Shown here: positions 26,193 through 34,733 of the stretch, piece by piece
How the letters are laid out: each line of letters starts with the position of its first letter
Numbering within the stretch: the stretch's first letter is position 1
Assembly: GCA_049276455.1 (NCBI GenBank)
Contig: JBASWL010000224.1
Span: 62,001 to 126,000, forward strand
Length of the DNA stretch: 64,000 nt
From: Georgfuchsia sp049276455
Lineage (GTDB): Bacteria > Pseudomonadota > Gammaproteobacteria > Burkholderiales > Rhodocyclaceae
Reading direction: 5' to 3'
The notes under the pieces: generated by a model
The model's database searches: none
Seen by the model: only the letters and a program-made list of their open reading frames with translations
Told to the model about the DNA's origin: nothing
Translations under genes and position numbers: made by a program

Positions 26193-27068
26193 ATGTCAAT
26201 GTTTTCTGCGGCCGGTGGTGTGCCGGAACCAGTCCTGCTCATCACGTTTGCCTCGCTACTGGGCCTGCTGATCGGCAGCTTCCTCAATGTTGTGATCCAT
26301 CGTCTGCCGAAGATGATGGAACGCGACTGGCAGTATCAATGTGCCGAATTGCGCGGCGAAGTGCCGCCGGAAGCCGAAAAATTCACCTTGATTGCCCCGC
26401 GCTCGCGTTGTCCGCATTGCCGTCATGCGATTTCGGCGATCGAAAATATTCCCGTCGTCAGCTACCTGTTCCTGCAGGGCCGCTGTCGTGAGTGCAAGGT
26501 GACAATCAGCCTGCGTTATCCGCTGGTGGAACTGCTGACCGCTGCGCTGTTTGGACTCGCTGCATGGCGATTCGGTTACTCTGCCGCGACACTGGGTGCG
26601 ATGTTTTTTTGCGCTACTGCAGTCGCCCTGACTTTCATCGACTTCGACACCCAGTTGTTGCCCGACGATCTGACTCTGCCACTGCTCTGGGCCGGCCTGC
26701 TGTTCAATCTGTGGGGCAGCTACACGAACCTGGCCAGTGCGGTGATTGGAGCTATTGCCGGCTATCTCTCGCTGTGGTCGGTCTACTGGGGCTTCAAATT
26801 GATCACCGGCAAGGAGGGGATGGGCTACGGCGACTTTAAACTGCTCGCCGCCATCGGCGCCTGGGTCGGTTGGCAGGTGCTGCCCTTGACGATATTGCTC
26901 TCTTCTCTTGTCGGCGCACTAGTCGGCATCGCCCTGATCGTGGCGGCGCGTCACGGCCGCAATGTGCCCATTCCTTTTGGGCCTTATCTCGCAGCGGCGG
27001 GTGTCCTTGCCCTGTTCTGGGGAAAACCGCTGACGCAACTTTATTTGGGCAGCGTGCTGCGGGGTTGA
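26193..27068 (+). CDS. pilD: Prepilin peptidase/N-methyltransferase PilD
   Basis: A 291-residue A24 aspartic membrane peptidase. It has the cytoplasmic zinc-binding CxxC pair (C73, C76 and C98, C101), the first catalytic region FIDFDTQLLPD (about 149-159) and the second GYGDFKLL motif (about 211-218), with about eight hydrophobic segments. It cleaves and N-methylates type IV prepilins and pseudopilins. It starts 3 bp after pilC. coaE and zapD, which commonly follow in related genomes, are absent; fmdB follows instead. Confidence 0.95.
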   Translation: MSMFSAAGGVPEPVLLITFASLLGLLIGSFLNVVIHRLPKMMERDWQYQCAELRGEVPPEAEKFTLIAPRSRCPHCRHAISAIENIPVVSYLFLQGRCRECKVTISLRYPLVELLTAALFGLAAWRFGYSAATLGAMFFCATAVALTFIDFDTQLLPDDLTLPLLWAGLLFNLWGSYTNLASAVIGAIAGYLSLWSVYWGFKLITGKEGMGYGDFKLLAAIGAWVGWQVLPLTILLSSLVGALVGIALIVAARHGRNVPIPFGPYLAAAGVLALFWGKPLTQLYLGSVLRG

Positions 27069-27131
27069 AAGAGCGCCGTCCCGCCCCCATTTGCTCTGCT
27101 CGGCGGCGCCTTTTGCCGCAGACCCTTACGC

Positions 27132-27137
27132 TATAAT
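27132..27137 (+). promoter_or_regulatory. Candidate -10 box of the fmdB-DUF502 unit
   Basis: A perfect TATAAT 23 bases before the fmdB ATG. No convincing -35 stands at the usual distance, so the promoter may need an activator or be weak. The run GGGGG near 27150-27155 probably serves as part of the fmdB ribosome site. Confidence 0.4.
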
Positions 27138-27159
27138 CCTTCCTTTATTGGGGGCAACC

Positions 27160-27429
27160 ATGCCTATTTACGCTTATCGCTGTACAGCTTGCGGTTTCGA
27201 AAAAGACGTTCTGCAAAAGTTGAGCGACGCACCACTCAACACCTGTCCCGAATGCCAAGCCGCCAGCTTTGCAAAGCAGTTGACGGCCGCTGGTTTCCAA
27301 CTCAAGGGCAGCGGCTGGTACGCGACCGACTTCAAGGGCAGCAGCAAGCCGGCAGCAGAATCCAAGCCCGAAGCTGCCGCGCCGCCTTGTCAAGGTGGTA
27401 CCGGTACCTGCCCTGCTGCTTGCAGTTGA
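27160..27429 (+). CDS. FmdB family zinc-ribbon protein
   Basis: An 89-residue protein starting MPIYAYRCTACGFEKDVLQ with two CxxC knuckles (C9/C12 in CTACG and C28/C31 region in CPECQ) forming a zinc ribbon of the FmdB/CxxC_CXXC_SSSS type. The C-terminal part is an alanine/proline linker with two more cysteines in GTGTCPAACS. The family was named for a formamidase regulator, but most members are of unknown function. It lies 20 bp ahead of the DUF502 gene and before aspS, a conserved betaproteobacterial order. Confidence 0.85.
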   Translation: MPIYAYRCTACGFEKDVLQKLSDAPLNTCPECQAASFAKQLTAAGFQLKGSGWYATDFKGSSKPAAESKPEAAAPPCQGGTGTCPAACS

Positions 27430-27449
27430 CAAATCCCGGCTAGACAGTT

Positions 27450-28076
27450 TTGGCCCTGAAAAAATATTTCATCACCGGCCTGTTGATCTGGGTGCCGCTG
27501 GCGATCACCCTTTGGGTGCTTGCCATGATCATCCGCACCATGGATCAGTCGCTGCTGCTGCTGCCGGAAGCGTTGCGCCCCGAGCATCTGATGGGTTTCT
27601 ACCTGCCCGGTATCGGCGTCGTACTGACGCTGCTTGTGGTTCTCTTCAGTGGCGTCGTGGCGACCAACATTGTCGGACAGCGGTTGGTTTTGTTCTGGGA
27701 GAGCGTCCTTTCCCGTATTCCGGTTGTCAAATCGGTTTATCACAGCGTCAAGCAAGTCAGTGACACGCTTTTGGGTAGTAGCGGCGAGGGTTTGCGCAAA
27801 GTGCTGCTGGTGCGCTATCCGCATCCGGAAGCCTGGTCGATTGCCTTCCAGACCAATGTCCCTGTCAGCGAAGTTTCCGCTGCATGCGAGGGGGAACTGG
27901 TCGGCGTCTTCATTCCGACCGCCCCCAGCCCGGTCAACGGATTTTTCTTTTTTGTACGTAAACGCGACACGATAGAACTCGATATGAGCGTTGATAGCGC
28001 GCTCAAGTACATCATTTCAATGGGTGTGGTCGCTCCGACCACGAAGCATCCCGCCAATCGTACCCAGAACAAATAG
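27450..28076 (+). CDS. DUF502 family membrane protein
   Basis: A 208-residue protein with two membrane helices in the first half (LKKYFITGLLIWVPLAITLWVL and YLPGIGVVLTLLVVLFSGVVATN) and a soluble second half with the family's IPVVKSVYHSVKQVSDTLL, WSIAFQTN and FIPTAPSPVNGFFFFV blocks. Function is unknown. The only in-frame start that includes the first helix is the TTG at 27450-27452. A terminator-like hairpin follows the stop. Confidence 0.82.
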   Translation: MALKKYFITGLLIWVPLAITLWVLAMIIRTMDQSLLLLPEALRPEHLMGFYLPGIGVVLTLLVVLFSGVVATNIVGQRLVLFWESVLSRIPVVKSVYHSVKQVSDTLLGSSGEGLRKVLLVRYPHPEAWSIAFQTNVPVSEVSAACEGELVGVFIPTAPSPVNGFFFFVRKRDTIELDMSVDSALKYIISMGVVAPTTKHPANRTQNK

Positions 28077-28080
28077 CCCC

Positions 28081-28106
28081 GGCGCTGGCACCGCCTGCGC
28101 CTTTTT
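28081..28106 (+). terminator. Terminator-like hairpin between DUF502 and aspS
   Basis: GGCGC (28081-28085) pairs with GCGCC (28097-28101) and is followed directly by five T. The stem is short, so read-through into aspS, 18 bases further on, is likely. Confidence 0.45.
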
Positions 28107-28123
28107 CATCTCATGGAATCAAT

Positions 28124-29923
28124 ATGCGTACTTACTACTGCGGCCAACTCAATGCCGGACTGATTGATCAAACCGTCACCCTCTGCGGCTGGGCTCACCG
28201 CCGCCGCGATCATGGCGGCGTCATTTTTATCGACCTGCGCGACCGCGAAGGTCTGGCGCAAGTCGTCTGCGATCCGGATCGCGCGGAGATGTTCGCGCTG
28301 GCAGAAAGTGTGCGCAACGAGTTCGTTCTGCGCGTTACCGGCAAGGTGCGCCACCGCCCGGCCGGCACCGTGAATGCCAATCTCGCCTCCGGCGAAATCG
28401 AAATCCTTTGCCATGAAATCGAAATCCTCAATCCCGCCGTCACGCCGCCCTTCTCGCTTGACGATGACAATCTCTCCGAGAACGTGCGCCTGACGCATCG
28501 CGTCATCGACCTGCGCCGTCCGCAGATGCAGAAAAACCTGATGTTGCGTTATCGCACCACCATGGCGTTCCGCCGCTTCCTCGATGCCAACGGCTTTATC
28601 GATATCGAAACGCCAATGTTGACCAAGAGTACGCCGGAAGGCGCGCGAGACTATCTGGTGCCGTCGCGTGTGCAGCCGGGGCAGTTCTTCGCTCTGCCGC
28701 AATCACCACAACTGTTCAAGCAGTTGCTGATGGTGGCTGGCTACGACCGCTACTACCAGATCGTCAAATGCTTCCGCGACGAAGACCTGCGTGCCGACCG
28801 CCAGCCTGAATTCACCCAGGTCGATATTGAAACCTCGTTCATGGACGAGCACCGGATCATGGCCCTGATGGAGGCAATGATCCGCGAGGTGTTCAAGGAA
28901 GCGCTTGACGTCGAACTGCCAAATCCCTTCCCGCGCATGAGCTATGGCGAAGCCATGCAGCGTTACGGTTCCGACAAGCCCGATCTGCGCGTGACGCTGG
29001 AACTGGTTGATGTCACCGATGCCGTAACCGATGTCGCCTTCAAGGTGTTCAGCGGCCCTGCCACCTCAGGTGGTCGCGTCGCAGCCCTGCGTATTCCGAA
29101 CGGTGCCAGCCTGACCCGCAGCGAGATTGACGGCTACGCCGAATTCGTCAAGATCTACGGCGCCAAGGGTCTGGCCTATATCAAGGTCAACGATGCATCG
29201 AAGCTTAACGAGGAAGGCCTGCAATCGCCCATCGTCAAGAACCTCCACGCAGATGCGCTCAAGGCCATCGTCGAGCGCACTGGTGCACAAAGCGGCGACC
29301 TTATATTCTTTGGCGCCGACAAGACCAAGATCGTCAATGACGCCATCGGTGCCCTGCGCATCAAGCTCGGCCACGAGAAGGGCCATCTCAACGGCAAGGC
29401 TTGGGAACCACTCTGGGTGGTGGATTTCCCCATGTTCGAATACGACGAGGAGGGCAAGCGCTGGAATGCCTGCCATCATCCATTCACCGCGCCCAAAGAC
29501 GGTCACGATGATTTTCTCGAAACCGATCCGGGCAAGTGTCTGGCCAAGGCCTACGACCTTGCCCTGAACGGCTCGGAAATCGGCGGCGGCTCTGTCCGTA
29601 TCCATCGCGAGGAAGTGCAGAGCAAGGTGTTCCGCGCGCTCGGCATTGGCGCCGAGGAGGCGCAGCTCAAGTTCGGCTTCCTGCTTGATGCCCTCAAGTA
29701 TGGCGCGCCGCCGCACGGCGGCCTCGCCTTCGGCCTCGATCGCATCGTCACCATGATGACCGGCGCCGAGTCGATCCGCGACGTGATCGCCTTCCCCAAG
29801 ACCCAGCGCGCGCAATGTCTGCTCACCAATGCGCCGTCGCCGGTCGACGAAAAGCAGCTGCGTGAATTGCATATCCGCCTGCGGCAGAAGGTGGAAACGC
29901 AGGTCGAAGTCGAAAAATCCTGA
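28124..29923 (+). CDS. aspS: Aspartyl-tRNA synthetase
   Basis: A 599-residue bacterial-type AspRS: N-terminal OB-fold anticodon domain (VTLCGWAHRRRDHGGVIFIDLRDREG), class II catalytic core with motif 2 (FRDEDLRADRQPEFTQVD), a GAD insertion domain (about 280-420), and motif 3 GLAFGLDRIVTMM. It charges tRNA-Asp; whether it is the non-discriminating type that also charges tRNA-Asn cannot be told here. nudB follows after 19 bp, the conserved proteobacterial order. Confidence 0.97.
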   Translation: MRTYYCGQLNAGLIDQTVTLCGWAHRRRDHGGVIFIDLRDREGLAQVVCDPDRAEMFALAESVRNEFVLRVTGKVRHRPAGTVNANLASGEIEILCHEIEILNPAVTPPFSLDDDNLSENVRLTHRVIDLRRPQMQKNLMLRYRTTMAFRRFLDANGFIDIETPMLTKSTPEGARDYLVPSRVQPGQFFALPQSPQLFKQLLMVAGYDRYYQIVKCFRDEDLRADRQPEFTQVDIETSFMDEHRIMALMEAMIREVFKEALDVELPNPFPRMSYGEAMQRYGSDKPDLRVTLELVDVTDAVTDVAFKVFSGPATSGGRVAALRIPNGASLTRSEIDGYAEFVKIYGAKGLAYIKVNDASKLNEEGLQSPIVKNLHADALKAIVERTGAQSGDLIFFGADKTKIVNDAIGALRIKLGHEKGHLNGKAWEPLWVVDFPMFEYDEEGKRWNACHHPFTAPKDGHDDFLETDPGKCLAKAYDLALNGSEIGGGSVRIHREEVQSKVFRALGIGAEEAQLKFGFLLDALKYGAPPHGGLAFGLDRIVTMMTGAESIRDVIAFPKTQRAQCLLTNAPSPVDEKQLRELHIRLRQKVETQVEVEKS

Positions 29924-29942
29924 GCAATGCGGCAAGCCCGGT

Positions 29943-30386
29943 ATGAAATACAAAATACCGGTCTCCGTGCTCGTGGTGATTCACACCCCCACGCTCGAAG
30001 TGCTACTACTGGAGCGCGCCAGACACCCTGGGTTCTGGCAATCGGTCACGGGCAGTATTGAAGAAGGCGAAGTGCTGCCTGAAACAGCGCGGCGCGAAGT
30101 GCTGGAGGAAACCGGCATCGAGGCGCCCGCGAGCGATTTCGTGGCATGGAATGTTGTCAACAACTTCCGCATCTCGCTCTTGCCGGAGCGCTTCGCACCG
30201 GGTGTTACCCATAATCGGGAAAACGTTTTCAGCCTGTGCGTGCCTTCAGCGATGCCGATACAACTGGCGCCCGACGAGCACCTTGCCTATCGCTGGCTGC
30301 CCTGGCGCGAAGCGGCAGCGGAATGTTTCTCGTGGACCAACCGCGATGCCATCCTCATGCTGCCTTTGCAGCAAGCAACTCCTTGA
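29943..30386 (+). CDS. nudB: Dihydroneopterin triphosphate diphosphatase NudB
   Basis: A 147-residue Nudix hydrolase with box GSIEEGEVLPETARREVLEETGI (about residues 38-60). The start MKYKIPVSVLVVIHT and the FWQSVTGSIE context match NudB, which removes pyrophosphate from dihydroneopterin triphosphate in folate synthesis. Position right after aspS supports this assignment. Its 3' end overlaps the convergent CWC protein gene by 32 bases. Confidence 0.88.
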   Translation: MKYKIPVSVLVVIHTPTLEVLLLERARHPGFWQSVTGSIEEGEVLPETARREVLEETGIEAPASDFVAWNVVNNFRISLLPERFAPGVTHNRENVFSLCVPSAMPIQLAPDEHLAYRWLPWREAAAECFSWTNRDAILMLPLQQATP

Positions 30387-30543
30387 GGCATTGGGGGCAG
30401 TAGCAGCCCCCCGCTTCGGCGCCGGCATCGGCCAGTACCGGCAACGCCATGCACCAGCAGGTTTTTTCACCCGTTTTCGCGCCACAACGAAACTCGACAC
30501 CGCACTTCGGGCAGCGGTTGTTTTCATGCATTTCAGAAGACAT
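30355..30543 (-). CDS. Cysteine-rich CWC family protein
   Basis: A 62-residue protein with eight cysteines arranged as CPKCG, FRCGAKTGEKTCWCM and CYCPQC, matching the cysteine-rich CWC family of small proteobacterial proteins, probably zinc-binding. Function unknown. The ATG at 30541-30543 gives the usual length; the longer frame upstream runs into the hsp20 gene on the other strand. The 3' overlap of 32 bases with nudB is convergent. Confidence 0.75.
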   Translation of the reverse strand: MSSEMHENNRCPKCGVEFRCGAKTGEKTCWCMALPVLADAGAEAGGCYCPQCLKELLAAKAA

Positions 30544-30672
30544 GGCGGAGATTGTGGATGCAAATGTTCGCGAGGGCAAGGGGCTCCAGCACTTGAAAAT
30601 TTGCGGGGCATCCCGATCTATCCGGTACGCGGCAATGACGCCGCACCCATTAACTGAAACAAGGAGAAACAC

Positions 30673-31086
30673 ATGAGCAACCTGAAACGCTATGATCCGT
30701 TTGACGATCTGTTTCGTGGTTTTTTCGTGCGCCCCGTGGATTTCGGCCAGGGCCACGAAGCGCCCGAGATGCGTGTCGATGTGAAAGAGGACGAAAAGTC
30801 CTACCAGGTTCATGCCGAGTTACCGGGAGTAAACAAGGAAGATATTCACGTCGATATTGATGGTGCCATAGTGGCAATCAGCGCCGAACGCAAGCAGGAA
30901 AAGGAAGTTAATGAAGGCAACCGTTTATTGCGTACCGAGCGCTACTTTGGCAAGGTGTCACGCAGTTTCCAGCTGGCGCAGGAAATCGACGAAAGTCAGA
31001 CCGTCGCCAAGTACAGCGATGGTGTGCTGGAACTGACACTGCCGAAGAAGGCCGCTGTGCAGGCCAAACGCATCAATATCCAGTAA
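30673..31086 (+). CDS. Hsp20/alpha-crystallin family small heat-shock protein
   Basis: A 137-residue holdase. The alpha-crystallin domain runs from about residue 34 (PEMRVDVKEDEKSYQVHAELPGVNKEDIHVDIDG) to the C-terminal GVLELTLPKK signature. It binds unfolding proteins without ATP. AAGGAG lies 8 bases before the ATG. It forms its own unit with a terminator after the stop; no sigma-32 promoter or ROSE-type thermometer was recognised by eye in the short upstream gap. Confidence 0.93.
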   Translation: MSNLKRYDPFDDLFRGFFVRPVDFGQGHEAPEMRVDVKEDEKSYQVHAELPGVNKEDIHVDIDGAIVAISAERKQEKEVNEGNRLLRTERYFGKVSRSFQLAQEIDESQTVAKYSDGVLELTLPKKAAVQAKRINIQ

Positions 31087-31104
31087 GCAGTAAGCGATAA
31101 CTCA

Positions 31105-31134
31105 GGGCACGTAGCTGACTGCGCGTGCCCTTTT
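31105..31134 (+). terminator. Rho-independent terminator after hsp20
   Basis: GGGCACG (31105-31111) pairs with CGTGCCC (31124-31130), loop of 12 bases, followed by TTTT. It starts 19 bases after the hsp20 stop. Confidence 0.75.
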
Positions 31135-31191
31135 CCTGCCGGCGCGGATAAAATGCTGGCTTCGATCGTTTAAGAAGCCCGCTATCCCACT

Positions 31192-32076
31192 ATGACACCA
31201 AAGATTCAGCCGCAGGACAAGGCTGCGATCCTCGCCGAGGCGCTGCCCTACATCAAGCGCTTCCACGGCAAGACTATCGTCGTCAAATACGGCGGCAATG
31301 CCATGACCGACGAAAAGCTCAAGCACAGCTTTGCCCGCGACGTTGTGCTCCTGAAACTGGTTGGCATGAACCCCGTGGTGGTGCATGGCGGCGGCCCCCA
31401 GATCGACGACATGCTCAAGCGTGTCGGCAAGGAGGGGCATTTCATTCAGGGCATGCGCGTAACCGATGCAGAGACCATGTCAGTAGTGGAAATGGTGCTC
31501 GGTGGCCAGGTCAACAAAGAGATCGTCAGCCTCATCAATCAGCACGGAGGCAAGGCCGTCGGCCTCACCGGCAAGGACGGCAACCTGATCCGCGCCCAGA
31601 AACTGCTGATGCCGAGCAAGGAAAACTCAGCGCAGATGATCGATCTGGGGCAGGTCGGCGACATCGTGGCTATTGATCCCGCGCTGATTGCACTGCTCGA
31701 CAGCGGCGCTTTCATTCCCGTCATTGCACCGATCGGTGTCGGCGAGAACAACGAAACCTACAACATAAATGCCGATGTCGTCGCTGGAAAGATCGCCGAA
31801 ATCCTCAAGGCCGAGAAGCTGGTACTGCTGACCAATACGCCTGGCGTACTGGACGAAGACGGCAAGTTGATTACCGGCATAACGCCCAAGCAGATCGATG
31901 ACATGGTCGCCGACAGCACGCTGTCCGGTGGCATGCTGCCAAAGATCAGTTCTGCGCTGGATGCAGCGCGCAGTGGAGTAAAAAGCGTGCACATCATCGA
32001 TGGCCGCGTTGAACATGCACTGCTACTGGAGATATTGACCGACCAAGGCGTTGGCACCTTGATCAAATCCAAATAA
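31192..32076 (+). CDS. argB: Acetylglutamate kinase
   Basis: A 294-residue amino acid kinase with KYGGNAM (about 29-35), the VVVHGGGPQID loop (about 63-73), and the STLSGGMLPKI stretch binding ATP. It phosphorylates N-acetylglutamate, giving the substrate of ArgC (14235-15263). The N-terminal extension with an added helix suggests the arginine-inhibited hexameric type. slmA follows after 27 bp. Confidence 0.96.
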   Translation: MTPKIQPQDKAAILAEALPYIKRFHGKTIVVKYGGNAMTDEKLKHSFARDVVLLKLVGMNPVVVHGGGPQIDDMLKRVGKEGHFIQGMRVTDAETMSVVEMVLGGQVNKEIVSLINQHGGKAVGLTGKDGNLIRAQKLLMPSKENSAQMIDLGQVGDIVAIDPALIALLDSGAFIPVIAPIGVGENNETYNINADVVAGKIAEILKAEKLVLLTNTPGVLDEDGKLITGITPKQIDDMVADSTLSGGMLPKISSALDAARSGVKSVHIIDGRVEHALLLEILTDQGVGTLIKSK

Positions 32077-32103
32077 GCGCCAGCGTCAAAAAGGGGGAAC
32101 AAA

Positions 32104-32679
32104 ATGACCGCGAAACCGGGTGAGCGCAAGCTCCAGATACTGCAAACCATCGCCACCATGCTGGAAAATCCAGCGGGAGAAAAGGTCACCACAGCGCTCC
32201 TGGCTGCCAAACTGGATGTTTCGGAAGCAGCGCTTTACCGCCATTTCGCCAGCAAGGCGCAGATGTACGAGGGACTCATCGAGTTCATCGAAAACGGCAT
32301 TTTTTCGGTGCTGAACCAGATCAGTGTGGATGAGGAATCCGGCCTGAGGCAAGTGGAACTGATAGTCGCTACCGCCCTGCGCTTCGCACAAAAAAATCGC
32401 GGCCTGACGCGGGTGCTGGTTGGCGACGCATTGGTGCATGAAAGCCCGCGCCTGCAAGTGCGCATCAATCAGGTCACTGATCGCATCGAAGCGTCGCTGA
32501 AGCAAAGCCTGCGTATTGCCGTAACGCAGGGAAAGTTACAGGCTGGGCACGACGTCGGCGTTCACGCATCAGTACTGGTGAACTATGTCATCGGTCGCTG
32601 GCACCGCTTCGTCAAGAGCGGATTCAAGCTCGACCCCATGGACCAGTGGGAACAACATTGGTTATTGCTAAAACAATAA
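32104..32679 (+). CDS. slmA: Nucleoid occlusion factor SlmA
   Basis: A 191-residue TetR-family protein. The N-terminal helix-turn-helix (ILQTIATMLENPAGEKVTTALLAAKLDVSEAALYRHFASKAQMYEGLIEFIE) and the NRGLTRVLVGDALVHESPRLQ block fit SlmA, which binds specific chromosomal sites and blocks FtsZ assembly over unsegregated DNA. GGGGGAA precedes the ATG. Location downstream of argB is seen in other proteobacteria and supports the assignment over a generic TetR regulator. Confidence 0.88.
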   Translation: MTAKPGERKLQILQTIATMLENPAGEKVTTALLAAKLDVSEAALYRHFASKAQMYEGLIEFIENGIFSVLNQISVDEESGLRQVELIVATALRFAQKNRGLTRVLVGDALVHESPRLQVRINQVTDRIEASLKQSLRIAVTQGKLQAGHDVGVHASVLVNYVIGRWHRFVKSGFKLDPMDQWEQHWLLLKQ

Positions 32680-32708
32680 CCAGTTGGATCAATCTGAACC
32701 CTTGCCTA

Positions 32709-32731
32709 CCCCCTCTCCAAGGAAGAGGGGG
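32709..32731. repeat. C/G-rich intergenic hairpin between slmA and hemB
   Basis: CCCCCTCT (32709-32716) pairs with AGAGGGGG (32724-32731), loop CCAAGGA, followed by ATTACTG. It lies between the convergent slmA and hemB genes and may help end both transcripts. It resembles hairpins at 3171 and 33981. Confidence 0.5.
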
Positions 32732-32761
32732 ATTACTGGGCCGTAGCGACAGGATTGCAGC

Positions 32762-33763
32762 TCAAGACTGAAGTAGCTGGGCCGCTTCCAGTGCGAAGTA
32801 GGTCAGGATGCCGTCGGCGCCGGCGCGCTTGCAGGACAACAGCGCTTCGAGCAGACAGGCATCGCGATCGAGCCAGCCATTGGCGAAGGCGGCCTGCAGC
32901 ATCGCGTATTCGCCGCTGACCTGATAGACGTAGGTCGGTGCGCCGAATTCTTCCTTTACCCGGCGCACGATATCGAGGTAAGGCAGGCCGGGCTTGATCA
33001 TCACCATGTCGGCGCCTTCCTCCAGATCAAGCGCCACTTCGCGCAGAGCCTCGTCGGAATTACCCGGATCCATCTGGTAAGTGCGCTTGTCGCCCTTGCC
33101 CAGGTTCGCGGCGGAACCCAGGGCATCGCGGAACGGACCGTAGAAACTCGACGCGTATTTGGCCGAATAGGCCAGGATGCGAGTGTGGATATGGCGTTCG
33201 GCATCGAGCGCCCTGCGGATATTCCCGATGCGGCCATCCATCATGTCCGAAGGCGCCACCACATCGACGCCGGCAGCGGCATGGCAAAGCGCCTGTTTCG
33301 TCAGCGCTTCAATGGTTTCGTCGTTAAGTACATAGCCGGCGGCATCGATCAGGCCATCCTGTCCATGGCTGGTATAGGGATCAAGCGCCACGTCCGTAAT
33401 AACGCCAAGTTCCGGGAATTCCTTTTTCAAGCGCGCCACCACGGTCGGCACCAGTCCTTCGGGATTCCATGCTTCTTCGGCACCAAGCGTTTTTTTCCCG
33501 CTATCAATCACCGGGAACAGGGCAATGGCTGGAACCCCGAGCTTGAGCGTGCGTTCCGCAACCGGCAGCAACCGATCCAGCGAGTACCGATCGACGCCAG
33601 GCATCGATGCCACCGGTTCGGTCTTTTCCTTGCCTTCCAGTACGAACACTGGATAAATAAAATCAGCCGGCGTCAGCACAGTTTCGCGCATCATGCGGCG
33701 TGAAAACTCGTCGCGGCGCATACGCCGCATCCTGATTGACGGGAATGTCCCTGTTGTCTTCAT
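32762..33763 (-). CDS. hemB: Delta-aminolevulinic acid dehydratase (porphobilinogen synthase)
   Basis: A 333-residue HemB. Both active-site lysines are in recognisable contexts: AKYASSFYGPFRDA (about 199) and MVMIKPGLPYLDIV (about 252, Schiff base). The metal loop reads DVALDPYTSHGQDGLID with no cysteines, as in the magnesium-dependent enzymes of Pseudomonas type rather than the zinc type. It joins two aminolevulinates to porphobilinogen in haem synthesis. The GTG/ATG choice is not an issue: ATG at 33761-33763 fits length. Confidence 0.95.
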   Translation of the reverse strand: MKTTGTFPSIRMRRMRRDEFSRRMMRETVLTPADFIYPVFVLEGKEKTEPVASMPGVDRYSLDRLLPVAERTLKLGVPAIALFPVIDSGKKTLGAEEAWNPEGLVPTVVARLKKEFPELGVITDVALDPYTSHGQDGLIDAAGYVLNDETIEALTKQALCHAAAGVDVVAPSDMMDGRIGNIRRALDAERHIHTRILAYSAKYASSFYGPFRDALGSAANLGKGDKRTYQMDPGNSDEALREVALDLEEGADMVMIKPGLPYLDIVRRVKEEFGAPTYVYQVSGEYAMLQAAFANGWLDRDACLLEALLSCKRAGADGILTYFALEAAQLLQS

Positions 33764-33888
33764 GGTATGTCGCTAAAATTAATTACGGAACTATTTTACT
33801 TGTTTCCTATCTGAGTAAGCAGGTGGCCCTCCGCCATCTCCCGCTGTCCTCCCTAAGCGGGGACCTTGATCATAAATCGAGGCATTAT

Positions 33889-33920
33889 GCCCCTGGTTTC
33901 CTCCCCTTTTAACCAGGGGC
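33889..33920 (+). terminator. Strong hairpin with T-run in the hemB-engB gap
   Basis: GCCCCTGGTT (33889-33898) pairs exactly with AACCAGGGGC (33911-33920), followed on the plus strand by TTGTTTTTT. It looks like a plus-strand terminator, yet no plus-strand gene precedes it; both flanking genes are on the minus strand. It may stop an antisense transcript. Confidence 0.45.
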
Positions 33921-33980
33921 TTGTTTTTTGCGCAAGCGCAATAAACAAGCCCTTTGGGCAAAATAATGAGCCATCCCCCT

Positions 33981-34001
33981 GCCCCTTCCCGAGGAAGGGG
34001 C
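33981..34001. repeat. C/G-rich hairpin just after engB
   Basis: GCCCCTTCC pairs with GGAAGGGGC around a CGA loop, ending three bases from the engB stop. It belongs to the same intergenic hairpin type as 3171 and 32709. No T-run is present on the minus strand. Confidence 0.5.
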
Positions 34002-34003
34002 GA

Positions 34004-34621
34004 CTATATCGGCTCGCTACGCTCGTGGTTTTGATCCAGCCATGCGCCAATAGCCGCTTCCGCTTCGTCCATGCCTGTTTTCTTCAGGCTGGAAAACAAC
34101 TGCAATGTAATCTTGTCGCCAAACTTTTTCGCCTCTGTCTTTGCGGCGCTTAAGGTCTTGGCCTGTTCCTGCCGCGTCAGTTTGTCGGCCTTGGTCAGCA
34201 GGCAATGTATCGGCTTGCCGGTCGGCGCGAACCAGTTGATCATCTGCTGGTCGAGCAAGGTGAACGGTCTCCGCGCATCCATGATCAGCACCAGGCCGGC
34301 CAGATTGGGCCGTAGCGTCAGATACTTTTCCAGCAACACCCCCCAATCGCGTTTCACTTGCAACGGCACGGCGGCATAACCATATCCGGGCAAATCCACC
34401 AAAGCTGCGCCATTCTTCATGCGAAAAACATTAATTAACTGCGTCCGCCCCGGTGTCTTGGACACGAAGGCGAGACGTGTGTGGCCGACCAAGGTGTTGA
34501 TGGCCGAGGATTTGCCGGAGTTCGACCGCCCCGCAAATGCAATTTCAGGCGCAAAGGGAGGCGGCAAACCTGAGGGATTTGCAACCGAAATCTCAAACTC
34601 GGCGTGGCGGAACAGGGACAT
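34004..34621 (-). CDS. engB: Ribosome biogenesis GTPase EngB (YihA/YsxC)
   Basis: A 205-residue GTPase with G1 GRSNSGKSS (about 32-40), TPGRTQ, G3 DLPGYGYA and G4 TKAD motifs, in the single-domain arrangement of YihA/YsxC. It acts in assembly of the 50S subunit and is usually essential. The ATG at 34619-34621 (MSLFRHAEFEISVA) is the family start. It is divergent from the cytochrome c4 gene, the usual betaproteobacterial arrangement. Confidence 0.94.
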   Translation of the reverse strand: MSLFRHAEFEISVANPSGLPPPFAPEIAFAGRSNSGKSSAINTLVGHTRLAFVSKTPGRTQLINVFRMKNGAALVDLPGYGYAAVPLQVKRDWGVLLEKYLTLRPNLAGLVLIMDARRPFTLLDQQMINWFAPTGKPIHCLLTKADKLTRQEQAKTLSAAKTEAKKFGDKITLQLFSSLKKTGMDEAEAAIGAWLDQNHERSEPI

Positions 34622-34733
34622 AAGATGCCAACCATAGTGGCAAACACACGGCAAGTACGGAAGCGCGTGTGAAAAATTAGGCCGCTAGTATAGAATAAAG
34701 CGCTCCAAAAACCGCCCATTATCAGGAGCGCCC

